Shown here: piece after piece, positions 1 through 9,864 of the stretch
Numbering within the stretch: the stretch's first letter is position 1
Layout of the letters: the number at the start of each line of letters is the position of its first letter
DNA from: Haliotis asinina
Taxonomy: Eukaryota > Mollusca > Gastropoda > Lepetellida > Haliotidae
Length of the DNA stretch: 64,000 bases
Direction of reading: 5' to 3'
NCBI RefSeq assembly: GCF_037392515.1
Contig: NC_090292.1
Span: 47,729,747-47,793,746 of the forward strand
Program-made: the position numbers and the translations under genes
Notes under the pieces: model-generated
The model's database searches: none
What the model saw: only the letters and a program-made list of their open reading frames with translations
What the model was told of the DNA's origin: nothing

Positions 1-240
1 CAGGGCATGCTTGACAGTGATTCTTTCATCACAAGGGATACAAAACGGAGGATCCTCACCTTTAAGCAAATATTTATGTGTATATTTTGTGTGGCCAATG
101 CGACATCGCCGCATGATTACCTCTTCAAATCTGGACTGACAAACCAAGTAGGTGTAACCAATATAAGGTTTTATTACATACAATTTATTAATGCCACTTG
201 GGTGTCCCACTTCCTCTACATCATATCACGGATATAAGAT
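1..240 (-). mobile_element. LINE fragment, RNase H/C-terminal end (APE-RNaseH LINE family)
   Basis: The sequence matches, with scattered differences, the C-terminal coding part of the large minus-strand LINE at 53.4-53.7 kb. It covers the RNase H tail and the following region that reads CRIGHT...FCIPYAE on the minus strand there. It is cut by the window edge and ends near 240. It points opposite to the LINE fragment that starts about 100 bp further on, so these are two separate insertions or an inverted rearrangement. Confidence 0.7.
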
Positions 241-334
241 CTAATTAGGAGATAAACATCATGTGTTGGCCAATTTCCGGGTGTTACTGAGTATTTGAAG
301 CACGGGAATGCTTAGAGGTTTAAATAAATAAATA

Positions 335-1508
335 GCTTATCGAAATTCTTAAATGATTCAATTGATGGGTCGTTATTTGTGGATGATTTTAATCTTTTTT
401 GTCATGGTGAAAATATGTATACCACTGAACGGCAACTGCAGTTGTGTTTAAACAAGATTCATAAATGATGTTTTGAAAACGACTTTAAACTCTCTAAATC
501 AAAAACTAACTGCATACATCTTTGTCGTAAATACAAACCACATAAACACCATGAACTGTCTCCAGATGGCAAGCCAATTAAAGCTGTGAAGGAAGCTAAG
601 TTCTTGGGTCTCATTTTTAATTCACAATTAACGTTTTTAAATCATTTAAAACTAACTGCCTGAAAGCACTTGACCTGTTGAAAGTACATAGTTTCAAATT
701 CTAAATGGGGAGGGGATCAAGCTACCCTTCTGCATCTATATCGCATCACTCGTGCGTTCCAAATCTGATAAGGCTCCATCGAAAATTGTGGAGCCTGCAA
801 AGGCAACCTTACACTTCTGGATTCTGTCCATCACCAAGGTTTAAGACTTTGTTTTGGGTGTTTCAGGGCTTAACTATTGAAAGTCTTTACGTTGAGGCTG
901 TTGAACCATCCCTTGAACAGCGCAGTATAAAAGTAGCTTTACAGTACGCTGCTAAATTATACTCTTAGGAGAACGTACCCCTGCCTATAACTGTGTTTCC
1001 AGTCCGCTTTATGAGGATTTATACAACAAGAAATCTTCTCTTGTTCCGACCCTATGACATAGAATTAAATGATTTCTTTCTTTGGAATGAGTTCCGCATT
1101 CAGTTGGAAAACAAAGCTCCCTCCCGTCCTCTTTCTTCTCATCCTTGGCAGTTGGTTAGCCGTAAGTGGACCTAACATTAACTTCATCTAAAAAATCAGA
1201 AACTAATGAATTACAATATAAACAAAAATATAATCAATTAAAAACTAAATATAGCAATTACAAACCCTTATTTACAGATGATTCCAAAGACGGTGGTGCA
1301 GTAGCTTGTGCCACTGTCATTGGATCGAGAAAAACATCTACTAGGATTCCACATAACAGCTCTACTTTCATTGCAGAAGCAAACGCCATATTAACGGCTC
1401 TCAAGTATATGTTCAACAACACCCTAAACATAAACAGTATATAATCCTTTCCGACTCTCATTCTTGCCTTCAGGTTATTAATAATATTTCTTGCAAACAT
1501 CTATTACA
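335..1508 (+). mobile_element. LINE fragment: RT thumb region and start of RNase H
   Basis: Translated pieces align along their length with the ORF2 of the minus-strand LINE at 54.0-54.9 kb. Shared landmarks are the LYLNKIN-like and SKSKTNCIHxCR segments, the LDLLKV-x-S-N-K/T-WG segment, and the RNase H start with a DDSKDGG aspartate motif and TAEANAILTALKY. Several stops and frameshifts break the frame, so this is a dead copy. It stops inside RNase H at about 1508 and resumes at about 3805, so a 2.3 kb sequence has been inserted. Confidence 0.75.
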
Positions 1509-2739
1509 GTGCATATATTTCCTCATATATTTTTATATTTTTCAAAAATAATTCTTAACTAAGGAAATCCGTATAGGAGCAATTACTATGCATAGTGTAT
1601 CTTGTTTATGACACAACTTATCAAGCAAAGCGTGAGGCAATTAGCAAACGCGTCCATGCCAGCCTTAACTAATTAATCACAGATGAAATTAGTGATCTGT
1701 GTCGGCACTCTCCTTTCTTCTCGGCTACATCCCATGGTCAAGCGCAGATAGGTAGGCCCATCTCAGCAGGAGCATCTATACCACCAACTAGGCCGTAATC
1801 GAAAATCAACTTTACCATCGTACCACCCTCTTTGTCTGGTCGTAAATGCCATGACCACGTATTGACAGATATTTGGATTAGCAGCTGACACAAACAGGCC
1901 ATGCCTATACCATAAAGAAAATCAAGTGTTGTTAGGTAATCATCTCCTTACCACCTACCTCGTATAGTAAACCTTGTCAGCATAAGGTAGATAACGCATA
2001 TGGAAAGCTCCAACATCGGAGAAACTTGATAACGACAAACGGGTAGAGCTGTGGGTTATAAAATCCTGGGTTCTCCCATCTCAGGCACACTTGCTTGAAT
2101 AAACCCAAGGAACTCACAGCTCTCTCCTTTCTTGTTTCAAGGTAAGAAACATTTAAACCTCATTCTTGTTTATGTCTAACTTGCTATTTCTTTGTAATTA
2201 TCGTCTTAAAAGGCTAGAGTTTTATTGAAGCGCTCCTATGATATTGAAGCACTCTTCAGTACAAATGCTGGTTCTACATTAATCCTTAGCCACTACCCAG
2301 AAGTATTTATTTAAGCACACTGCGTCGTGGGCTCCTCAAGTGTTATGTTTTTCATGTACAAACGAATATTTCCTTTCTATGTTTCGACACACAGCTGTAC
2401 ATGTATATCCCTAGTCTTTGTCCAGTTTTATTCAATTTGCGTGTTAGATCTGTACATACGGGTTAGATTCGTGTTCAATAGCCTAGATGCTTGTAGTTTA
2501 GTCGCAAAATCAGTTCCGAGAGTTTATACAATTATTTCGAGCAATGATGAATTTATATGTAGGTCAGTTATTCCGTATTTTAAGAGATTCTGTGGATCAA
2601 ATAATATTCGAGTAGATTTGCATCAAATACGCGTTCACAGAACAGGTTACAACAGTCAACATTTGTATTTTGATGTCTCATAAACATAAATAAGTATTTC
2701 ACTTATGATTTGAACCGTTCAGTTCCACGTGCTCTTGTA

Positions 2740-3460
2740 TACCGTACAGAACAGTTTACATGTGAATTCAAATACCGTAATCATTCGAAAATGGCATTGT
2801 CTTCTCTTCCTATTTCACGAAGTAATACTTTCAAACAAGCATAGTTCAGCATGTAATTTCAGCCTTCATTCTGTTCCTATCTAGTGCCGTATTTTATCAG
2901 AGCCATCCTAGAAAGTTAACATTGTCATATAGCTGTGTTATTGTCTTGTTTGTAAAGCACATAAATGTACATTCCGACATCTTTAAGTGTAGCATTACAG
3001 TATTACATGTATTCTGCGTTATTGATAAAACTCCGTATATATCGAAACCGCTCGTTGTCCGCAGCAACATCAGTCGGAACACATTTACCGTAGTCACCCA
3101 AATAATTCATGATAAAATAAATTAGCATTACTCTAGCTAAAACTGTACCTTCCCCCCTGTAGTTACATATATCACTTAGTTATGTCACGTACCGTATTGT
3201 ATTGAGAAAACATTTGCTAACATTGTAGTTAGAGTGCGTCTTGCAATACCGGAGTTAAATGGCTTATGTCCAGTCTGTGCACTACATGCCGTTTACCGTA
3301 TTTGCTCAATGCATGTATTTTGATAGTTGAAAACTACTGTCATTAATACATACCGTAGTTAATGCATCAAGCGCGACCTACCATAACGGACATTAATCCA
3401 ATTAATTAATTAATGCAATAGGCACTACATACCGTAATTATCGTGGGACCCATTACCGTA
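2740..3460. other. Cluster of TACCGTA heptamers
   Basis: The exact word TACCGTA begins at 2740, 2773, 3086, 3190, 3294, 3351, 3430 and 3454, all on the same strand. Near-matches (CCGTA) lie at 2887 and 3033. There is no regular period and no tandem repeat. I recognise no protein or element that explains it. Confidence 0.6.
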
Positions 3461-3602
3461 GTTAGAATATTAGGCTCTACACCCCTGATAGTCATAAATC
3501 GTTACACTAGGTGTCACTTTACCCGCAAGATTAGGTTATGTTGTATTATTTGTATTATGTTTCTGTAAGCAGTTACCATACGTACTCTGTTATACCACTC
3601 AC

Positions 3603-3702
3603 TGCTTAAATTACTTGACTTATACTGAAGTGTATTAGGATATTGATTGTTATGCTTAAATTACTTGACTTATACTGAAAGTGTACTAGGATATTGATTG
3701 TT
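3603..3702. repeat. Tandem duplication of about 50 bp
   Basis: Two adjacent near-identical copies begin with GCTTAAATTACTTGAC and end with GATATTGATTGTTAT. They differ by one inserted A and one C/T change. Confidence 0.85.
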
Positions 3703-3804
3703 ATGTCTATTATTTGTATGTCATTATTATGTATCAATTGGTGTTCTGTGAATGTCATCTCAACACACTTGCTTGAATGAACCCAAGTAAGAGCTGTCTT
3801 ACAT

Positions 3805-4075
3805 CCATATTAATAGAAATTACTGAATTGTATAAAGATCTTGTCACTGGCCAAAACGATATCGTCTTCTGTTGGTTACCAAGCCATGTAGGAATCTCTG
3901 GTAACACATTGCCTGAACTTGCTGCTAAAGCAGCACTCACCAAATCTGTGACACCACTTCCTATTCCATACACTGACTATAAAGCTAACATTAGATCTTA
4001 TGCCGTGATCTGATGCAAAAGCAGTGGGAGTCCCAAGTAGGTATACATAAGTTACATGAAATAAAACCAAATCAA
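3805..4075 (+). mobile_element. LINE fragment: RNase H C-terminal half
   Basis: This continues the LINE interrupted at 1508. It encodes ELYKDLVTGQNDIVFCWLPS, then HVG and an AAKAAL helix, as in RNase H domains of I-group LINEs, and aligns with the copy at 53.6-53.8 kb. It ends near 4075, where sequence homologous to an intron of gene B (about 20.9 kb) starts. Confidence 0.75.
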
Positions 4076-4234
4076 ACTGAACGATATATGGTTAATATTT
4101 TTCCATAAGATATGTATTTAGAATTGAATCATACATAATATTGAAAGGTAAAAGCAAAACATATCTAGAAAGGCGAAAACAGAAGTGCTTATGTGCTTTG
4201 AATAGTGTTCTGAACAACATGTTCCCTGTTTCAG

Positions 4235-4321
4235 CCTTCACGACTAACGTGAGTGAGGATCTGACACCCAGCAAGACGGTTCCACAGACGCCAGTGACGA
4301 CACAAGACTCTGATCACCACA
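4235..4321 (+). pseudogene. Gene A linker exon, 5' splice site lost
   Basis: The 87 bp match gene B linker exon 3 (21045-21131) nearly base for base, preceded by a pyrimidine tract and CAG acceptor. Codons read as a Thr/Ser/Pro linker (TPSKTV...VTTQD). In gene B the exon ends CACG|GTAGGT; here the corresponding bases are CACAAGACTC, so the consensus donor is gone. Either the exon is dead and skipped (its phase-1/phase-1 structure would allow this) or copy A is a pseudogene. No signal-peptide exon for copy A is visible in the window. It could lie left of the LINE insertions. Confidence 0.6.
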
Positions 4322-4610
4322 AGACTCTGAACCCAGCAGCAACAATTGTACTGACACTATCACCTGGTAAAGTTCAACAAACATTAACACTCTCAAGTCG
4401 TACGCAAAATAATGCTACAACTTCAGACGCTTACAGAAGTGTTACATATTAAACACGCCATCGTTGACTTTCACGTCATGTTGGAGTGTTGTCAGCCATG
4501 ATGGAATTGTTTAAATGATGTAGCAATGTCCGAGTCACGTATCAACGTGATGTAAACATTGTAATGTGTGACAAGGATGTCTGGTGTACACAGTTTACAT
4601 TGTGTTACAG

Positions 4611-5008
4611 CGACTCCATCACCAGCAGCAGACCTCGACCTCTACTACAGCAGTAGGAACGGTGACCTGGAGAGAGTGAAGCGGATCATGGCAACTGGTC
4701 ACGTAAACATCAACTATAGAAGATGGAGCATGACACCGGTGATGGCGGCAGCATGGAAGGGACACAGGGATGTGGTGGAGTTCCTGGTGGGTAGAGGGGC
4801 TAATGTCTCACTGGTGGACAGGTACGGTTACAACGTCCTTCACTTGGCCTGCATGAGTGGAGACCTGGAGACCGTGAAGCTGACCATGTCCCTGGACGGG
4901 GTGGACGTCAACGCCACGACCGACAACGGGAAGACAGCGTTCGACATAGCGAGATTCAATGGACATCTGCGACTGGTGAATATCCTAATGCCACGTGGTG
5001 CACACTAA
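4611..5008 (+). CDS. Gene A terminal exon: ankyrin-repeat domain
   Basis: The exon opens after TGTGTTACAG and encodes about 132 residues ending in a TAA stop. It starts ATPSPAADLDLYYSSRNGDL and has three recognisable ankyrin repeats: TPVMAAAWKGHRDVVEFLVG, then GYNVLHLACMSGDLETVKL, then a final GKTAFDIARFNGHLRLVNIL. Each shows the TPL-like turn, two helices and the G-A-D/N-V hairpin. The frame is open and the acceptor and phase match genes B and C. An upstream ATG (4568, 4577) would allow free translation, but homology to B shows that stretch is intron. The upstream exons are missing or outside the window, so expression is uncertain. Confidence 0.7.
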
Positions 5009-5820
5009 CGTCACTGTTGGTATACAGAGAGACGGAGCACATGTCGTTACTGACACTGGTGTGGCGTGTGCCGTTGACGTGGTCGTGTGTCACGATTCAG
5101 GTGATTTCTTATCTTCTTGAATATAAATAAAAGTTGTTGAATGTATTTTCAGACGTTTTGTCATGTTTTGTTTTTGGAACCTCGCATGATCAAGTAACAA
5201 AATTGTGAAGTGAGAGTAAACATAAAGTATGAGTGATTGTACGTAAACGTCGCCTGTCTTGACATACTTCTGTGTTAATTTTATTCTTAGAACCTCGAGA
5301 ATTGTGAAACAGACAACAACAAACTGTTTGTTTACATGTCGCTGCACTCTCTGGCCTCAGACTGAGCCGCGGTTCTCCCAGCTGACGTGGCGCCACTTTT
5401 ACAATGACAGTGACGTCACATTGCTGATGACGTCACAGATACACAGAGGTGCAGGGCGTCTTCTCAGCCATCAATAGTGGCGCACTGCCACACAACATAA
5501 GCAGTGTTACTCAAATGCCATGTCGTCGCTGTTGCTTAAGAAAGGGAGAATGGAAGCCTGTAGCTGATTATTGTAGGATTGAACGAGTTTGGTGTCACAT
5601 GCACCCATTCTGCAGTGCCTAAACTCACAATATACAAAATTAAAAATCATCACCCAAAACATATCAGATTTATTTATTCCTGGATGCCAGAAGGACAAAT
5701 ACATCTTCGCCCACATTTGTTTTCAGGTGAAACAAAAGTGCTGAAATGAGGTAAGAATAATCGCGCCAGTTTTGACATATGGCGAAGTCTCCATTCATGG
5801 CATCATTTATTGTATCAGGT
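5009..5820 (+). repeat. Gene A 3' UTR and conserved 3' flank of the duplication unit
   Basis: A poly(A) signal AATAAA lies at 5126-5131. The stretch from about 5080 to 5810 is homologous to 21840-22510 downstream of gene B and 42150-42960 downstream of gene C. It includes the AGCTGACGTGGCGCCA and TGACGTCACA words and a single copy of the sequence that has become a 44 bp minisatellite behind gene B. No coding is evident. The duplicated unit therefore extends about 0.8-1 kb past the stop codon. Confidence 0.75.
5126..5131 (+). terminator. Poly(A) signal AATAAA, gene A
   Basis: AATAAA lies 118 bp after the stop codon and is followed by a GT-rich stretch. The equivalent AATAAA of gene B is at 21884-21889. 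Confidence 0.6.
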
Positions 5821-6005
5821 AAACGTAACAACCGTTTGTTTTTGTTGTTTGTATGTTTCTTTTGTCTGTTTTGTTTCTTTCTTTATGTTTTAGTTTTGGG
5901 GCTTTTTGTATTTTTTTTTGGCAGTAATGGACAGGGTACCTAACGTATATTAGTGTCCTAGCTACATATTCCCGGTAGGATCACATAGCTGGATGCATTT
6001 CTTCA

Positions 6006-6888
6006 ATGACAGTGCCCTGTAGCAGAGATATACCCCCAAGGTTGAATATAGAGCACAAAAAAAATTGTTTGTCCTGGAGGGCAACACAGCCAAGCAGGTT
6101 GAAGAGCGACTCACTGCTGTTTACAAGGAGTCTTCCCCTTCTGCTGCAACCATCAAACGGTGGGCGAAAGAGCTTCAGCGAGGAAGAGAGAGCTTAGATG
6201 ATGACCTCCGTCCAGGACGACCCTCAACCAGTACCACCGAAGCAAACACTGACACTGTGCATCAACTAGTGATGGGAAATCGTCGTATCACCCAGCACGA
6301 GTTAGAAGATCCAACCCGGCTCTCATATGAATCCATTCACAGCATACTCCATGACAATCTCCACATGTCCAAGGTGTGTGCAAGATGGGTCGGAAGAATG
6401 CTTTCTGATGACATGAAGGTCTCTCGGGTCAACATCAGTGGCACGATGCTGACTCGTTACCATGCCAACCCAGAAGATTTTCAATTTAGAATTGTAACCT
6501 GTGATGAAACCTGGCTTCATCATTATGACCCTGACAGCAAGCAGGAGTCAATGGAATGAACACATGTCACCTCTCCAAGGACATAGAAGTTCAAATCGAC
6601 CAGGTCCCCAAGGAACGTTATGACAACTATTTTGGGGGACAGTAAAGGTGTTATCCCCATCGACTACTTGCCCCATGGTACGACAATGAATGGAGAGTAC
6701 TATGCTAACCTTTAGAAGCAGGTACGCCAGTCCATTAAAGAGAAGCAGCGAGGAAAGATCCGGCGAGGGATTCGTTTTCTCTAGGACAATGCAACAGTCA
6801 ACACCAGTCGAGCTGTCATGGAAACTGTGCGTGAGTGCTTGTACGAAATTTTACCTCACCCTCCGTATTCACCAGACCTAGTCCCTAG
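6006..6888 (+). pseudogene. mariner-family transposase, truncated and frameshifted
   Basis: The transposase begins near 6060 with the helix-turn-helix region (QVEERLTAVY...RWAKELQRGRESLDDDLRPG) and the linker GRPSTSTTEAN. The first catalytic aspartate lies in VTCDETWLHHYDPDSKQESM, a hallmark of mariner. After about 6560 the frame shifts. The second-aspartate region survives as DNATVN, followed by HPPYSPDLVP, with in-frame stops. The sequence ends before the third aspartate, exactly where the LINE 5' end starts at 6889, so the LINE inserted into it. No terminal inverted repeats were identified. Non-functional. Confidence 0.85.
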
Positions 6889-6946
6889 GGCACCTGTGAA
6901 CGGCCACCTCCCCTTAGTGGGTGCTGGGTAACACCAAGAGCCATTC
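6889..6946 (+). ncRNA. HDV-like self-cleaving ribozyme, diverged copy (LINE 5' end)
   Basis: This is the 5' terminus of the LINE. P1 pairs GGCACCT with GGGTGCT, with the G-U wobble at the cleavage end typical of HDV-like ribozymes. Next come GGGTAAC and a J4/2-like CCAAG. P2 pairs GAACGGC with GCCATTC (one mismatch). Both P2 arms differ from other copies (GAAGAG/CTCTTC) but still pair. The P3 right arm has decayed (CTTAG instead of CGTGG), so this copy is probably inactive. Confidence 0.55.
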
Positions 6947-7827
6947 ACCCCGTCGTGGACCTGGGGGGGATATTTGGTCCACCGACCCGTTTGCCGTGGG
7001 TTGCGGCCCTGTGCCGGCGAAGGAGGGGATCCTGGTGGTTAAGGGCAATGGGAGCAGGACCAGTGTTCCTATTGCTCAACACACAACTTCGGCCCTGACT
7101 TCACCTAGACGGGAGGTTGAATGGGCCCGGTTCAACCAATCGGCTGGTCATGCCAAGACCTGAGCATTACTCGATATAATGTTGCACAAACTTTTGAGAA
7201 TTGTAGTATGTATATCTTGGCCGATTTTTGGATCTTCTGATTTTCAGTTTTACTAATTCATGTTTTTGCCTAGCGTCGTGTGCCCAGAAGGCGGTGGCTC
7301 ATGGGCCAAGCTGGTGGAATTATTAATGTTTTAATTCTTCTGCTGAAGTATGTCATCCGTGTATCCTTGGTGCTGTAAGCTGGAGGCTCGCTTACTTTAG
7401 CATTGTCCTTGTGATACTCCGTGGTGGGTGGGGAGCTGAACCATTTACACTAAACATAGCTTATAAAAACCCAACAAAGAAAACAAAACGTCCACTTGAT
7501 ATTGACCCTGTTGATACTGACCATAGACCGTCTGCATCAATTGAGTACTGGCAGCGTTTCATTGTGATTGAGACTCCTGACAATACACCATTGAACCCCT
7601 TTGCTGTATCCAAGGGTATTCAGGGTATTGCAGCGGGTGTGAAGACCATAAAACACTTATGTTCAGGTGGCCTGCTAGTCGAGTGCGGGAAAAAGCAGCA
7701 AGCAACTAATTTGCTGAACATCAGATCTTTCGTGGGCATTCCGCTAACGGTCTTTGCACACAAAACCTTGAACTCAAGCAAAGGTATTGTTAGAGATTGA
7801 GACTGATTGTTTGATGATATGTCGCAT
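6889..7827 (+). mobile_element. LINE 5' UTR and ORF1 N-terminal part
   Basis: The 5' UTR (6889 to about 7430) is homologous to 22928-23520, to the reverse of 30137-29540, and to 58299-58570. The ORF1 start region reads KKTKRPLDIDPVDTDHRPSA, then FIVIETPD, NPFAVSKGIQGI and SFVGIPLTV, as in the copy at 23.5-23.9 kb. Homology runs to about 7827. There the sequence switches to the opposite strand of a later part of the same ORF1. Confidence 0.8.
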
Positions 7828-8095
7828 ATGACTTTGAGTGTGACTGAGATGATGATTTGTGATCAGAAGAAGACTTTGAGGTACTAGGAAGTGATTCCTC
7901 AGTCTGTGATGATATATCAGGGTACAAGAGCTGTGGAGAATCGCAATTTACCCGAGTCAAGGTAGTTTGGCAGCCTGTGGTTGATGTTGATTTAGAGCTA
8001 GACCCCGATGATGTTTTTGCTATTGGAGCATAACTTTCTGGAAGATCAGATCTCTTTACCAGCTTTTTGGCCTCAGAAAAAGTATATTTCACATG
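7828..8095 (-). mobile_element. LINE ORF1 C-terminal part, inverted
   Basis: On the minus strand this reads YTFSEAKKLVKRSDLPESYA, then a Ser-rich tail with SSQTEESLPSTSKSSSDHK. That is the same as the + strand ORF1 end at 24290-24570. Head and tail of ORF1 are thus joined in opposite orientations at about 7827, from an inversion or a complex insertion. Confidence 0.75.
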
Positions 8096-8099
8096 CTTT

Positions 8100-8330
8100 C
8101 GTGAATCTTTGCAATCACATTACTGTCAAAAGGGACAGAAAAATAATTTCACTGGTTTTATCAAAAGGTACAAGATCAGGGTTGTTGGCAGGAATTCGTC
8201 TCAGGCTGTACATTGGCCTATTCCAGAGAAGTTTAAGAGCATTAAAACCCCTGGACATGTTCATGGTCGTACCATGAATGGACAGAAGATGCAGGTCCTC
8301 TTGGTGGCTGCTTTAATCACGAGGCTATGA
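8100..8330 (-). mobile_element. Fragment of LINE C-terminus with restriction-like endonuclease
   Basis: The minus strand reads NMSRGFNALK...NNPDLVPFDKTSEI. This is homologous to the minus-strand fragment at 28360-28600 (PDLVLFDKTNEIIYI). The PD-x-VLFDK segment resembles the C-terminal restriction-like endonuclease of R2/R4/Dong-type LINEs. Too short for a clade call. Confidence 0.45.
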
Positions 8331-8339
8331 ATTAACCAT

Positions 8340-9300
8340 GAATACCAAGGGTGACATATGACACAGGTGGGTTTGGCATTACAGTTGTTTGGGGTTTTTT
8401 TTTGTTTGTTTTTTGTTTGTTTGTTTGTTTGTTTTGTTTTTAATATAAAATAGCAAGCTCACCCGTACGCAAGATTTATCAAAGCGCCATCCCTTGATTC
8501 AGGAATATCGTTTGTATTTATATGTTATGTACGTAGTCAGGCAGTCCTTGTGTTGAATATCCGCGAACAGCTGTTTGTTTCTGTTTGGTCGGGTTTTGTT
8601 TTGAAAAAGCTTAGAGAACTTTGAAAGGCAGATGATTCTGTTGGATATTGCATCCTTTTGCGTCATTCACGGTGGCCAGAAACAGAAACAATTTCTCTTT
8701 AAATGCCCAATTCCCTGGATTGAGAAAATTTCAGAAAATGTTACACAGTGTAAAAACGTGATTGCCCTGCTTTAACATGTGAAACCAGCGCAGTCTGTTG
8801 AGCATAGCATTCGTTTTCCCACCAAATGTATTTCGTATGATAGCATCTGAAAACCTGGTATTGGTGACAAAGGCATTATTGCAAAATATAGATGAGGAAT
8901 ACAATGATATTTGTATGTTGAATATGAACACATGGAGTAATGGTCATTTCATGGCACGACTTCTTTGTAAACACTATTGTTATGGTTAAGAATTTGCCGT
9001 GACAAACGATGTAAGAAATCCCCCTTGAACCAGCAAAACAGAACAAAGACATGTTATAATATTCCAAATTCTGTAGTATTTAGGCAAAGAGAGCAAGTCA
9101 TACAAGGCCACGAGTCAATTTCACAATACCGATTTCAATACAATACAAATGAGACAAAATCTAAGGCAATGTGTCACAAAGAAAATGTAGCAAGCTCACC
9201 AAAGTCTTAGTGCAAGAGAGAATCAACTATGCAGAATGTAAACACGGTGAGCGGTCTGACAGCGGTTAATGTAGATTCAGGCATTGGTGGATTGTTGGTC
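8340..9300. other. No gene recognised; T/G-rich run near 8390-8440
   Basis: The stretch includes a (TTTG)n-like run at 8395-8440. Short open frames on both strands show no recognisable domain and no codon-like pattern. Confidence 0.6.
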
Positions 9301-9344
9301 ATTATGTAACAGTGAATGTCCGTCGCAACACGGCAACAAGCCTC

Positions 9345-9467
9345 TATATATATACTCAGTCATTTCCCGAAAGTTCGGGAACATACGACCATCGCCAACA
9401 CTGTAGAAATTTCTAGCAGTCTCCCGGAAGTAGCAAATCGAAAACTAGGAGCAGATAATTTCCGGAA
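9345..9467 (-). promoter_or_regulatory. Candidate heat-shock-type promoter (HSE cluster plus TATA)
   Basis: TTCCCGAAAGTTCGGGAA at 9364-9381 is four perfectly spaced, alternating nGAAn units, an ideal heat shock element. Dyads GAAATTTC (9406-9413) and TTCCGGAA (9460-9467) also fit the HSE spacing. A TATATATATA run at 9345-9354 lies on the side expected for transcription toward lower coordinates, with a start near 9315-9320. No coding sequence was recognised downstream on the minus strand, so the target is unknown. It may be an orphaned promoter copy. Confidence 0.4.
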
Positions 9468-9706
9468 AACCAGAATCCTAAACGTGTTGACCATCTATTA
9501 CATGAAATGTGAGCCATCATAATTATTATTCACAAGACTAAATGTTGTGACCAAATAATAACTATTACTTAATTAATAACAAAATATACAGAAAATACAC
9601 ACTCGTAACACTATCAAATGTGTCAACAGTAGGCATCGGCATGTTTACTTCTTTATTTTCCCCACCGTCGTTCTCAGCTATTGTGACAGTTGTGGCTCTT
9701 ATGCAG

Positions 9707-9832
9707 TGATCCCGTGAAGATGCGGGTTAGGATCAGTCTTCAGCAACCCATGCTCATAGTAAAAAGGCGAGTAAAGGGATCCGTTCATCAGACTCACTGA
9801 CTTGGTTTACACGTGTCACAGAGAACCCTTAT
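9707..9832 (+). mobile_element. SINE1 fragment, 5' half
   Basis: It matches the 5' half of SINE1 at 49553-49829: CCCGTGAAG, then CTTCAGCAACCCATGCT, the AAAAGGCGA word, and the CTGACTTGGTT segment. It is diverged and lacks the 3' tail. Confidence 0.65.
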
Positions 9833-9864
9833 CTTACAGGGGATTTAACATCACTGGTGCTTCC

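Larger units (their letters stand above)
1509..3804. mobile_element. 2.3 kb insertion in a LINE, possibly an LTR-type fossil
   Basis: This sequence splits the RNase H domain of the surrounding LINE. The flanks share a short ACATC(C/T)AT-like word that could be a target duplication. Near 2060-2110 there is a TATAAAA box followed by AATAAA. About 45 bp of that area (CACTTGCTTGAAT-A/G-AACCCAAG) recurs at the right end near 3770, the layout expected of LTR ends. No recognisable gag, protease, RT or integrase coding survives, and the two putative ends are not clearly alike over their full length. Family is undetermined; it looks old and broken. An unrelated non-coding element is equally possible. 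Confidence 0.25.

Noticed and set aside
2327-2683. 118-codon frame MGSSSVMFFMY...
   Set aside because: No domain or repeat support; it lies inside the insertion of unclear type and resembles a chance frame.
4568-4610. Start codons just before the ankyrin exon (also at 21361 and 41700)
   Set aside because: MSGVHSL-like peptides precede a conserved polypyrimidine-AG acceptor; gene B shows phase-1 joining to linker exons, so this stretch is read as intron end.
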